This document shows, piece after piece, positions 15,211 to 15,237 of a DNA stretch of 15,237 bases; position 1 is the first letter of the stretch; each line of letters opens with the position of its first letter. Both the position numbers and the translations under genes were made by a program. The notes under the pieces are model-generated. The model had not been told where the DNA came from and did not search any database. It was given only the letters and a program-made list of their open reading frames with translations. Origin of the DNA: an uncultured Veillonella sp. (lineage in GTDB: Bacteria > Bacillota > Negativicutes > Veillonellales > Veillonellaceae); assembly GCA_900550455.1 (NCBI GenBank), contig URSE01000023.1:1-15237 (forward strand). Reading direction: 5' to 3'.

Positions 15211-15237
15211 TGACAAAAGGAATAAAATATAAATTTT

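Noticed and set aside
1..15237. tRNA, rRNA, CRISPR arrays, insertion sequences, phage genes or integration sites
   Set aside because: None was seen: no tRNA-like cloverleaf, no evenly spaced repeats, no transposase or integrase motifs, and gene content is ordinary metabolic and transport.

Overview
The window looks like a chromosomal segment of a diderm Firmicute of the class Negativicutes, most likely Veillonella or a close relative. This is an inference. It rests on the combination of a Bacillus-type FNR regulator, Gram-positive-style AGGAGG ribosome binding sites, ECF-type metal transport genes and an outer-membrane beta-barrel protein of the inverse-autotransporter class, which requires an outer membrane. 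No rRNA or other phylogenetic marker is present to settle the genus.

Layout from left to right. (1) 1-1731, minus strand: the end of a cobalt/nickel ECF transporter operon, cbiM (with a fused C-terminal PDGLE/CbiN-like part) and cbiQ, which runs off the left edge. (2) 1937-9007, minus strand: a nitrate respiration block, fnr followed by narG, narH, narJ and narI, with short overlaps between consecutive nar genes. (3) 9008-9327: a divergent control region with two perfect TGTGA-N6-TCACA palindromes. (4) 9328-10650, plus strand: narK, a nitrate/nitrite transporter, closed by a strong terminator. (5) 10790-11638, plus strand: an aldo/keto reductase. (6) 11735-12770, minus strand: azlC-azlD, a branched-chain amino acid exporter pair. 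(7) 13034-13846, plus strand: a MetQ-like substrate-binding lipoprotein without its transporter partners. (8) 13949-15109, minus strand: a stand-alone inverse-autotransporter beta-domain protein with a clear sigma70-type promoter.

The nitrate block is the most interesting part. FNR carries a C-terminal C-x2-C-x4-C cluster motif like that of Bacillus subtilis Fnr, and a CRP-like recognition helix. Both palindromes lie at -41.5 relative to plausible start sites, one firing left into fnr-narGHJI and one right into narK. That reads as a compact oxygen-sensing switch for anaerobic nitrate respiration. Yet three of its structural genes are broken as read. narG has a single-base deletion in a G run, narH has a single-base deletion in a C run, and narK has an in-frame amber codon at position 95. 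narJ, narI, fnr and the operators are intact. This is either very recent decay of nitrate respiration in this strain or, for the two homopolymer indels, sequence error; the amber codon is harder to explain as a homopolymer error.

I found no tRNA, rRNA, CRISPR array, insertion sequence or integrase.
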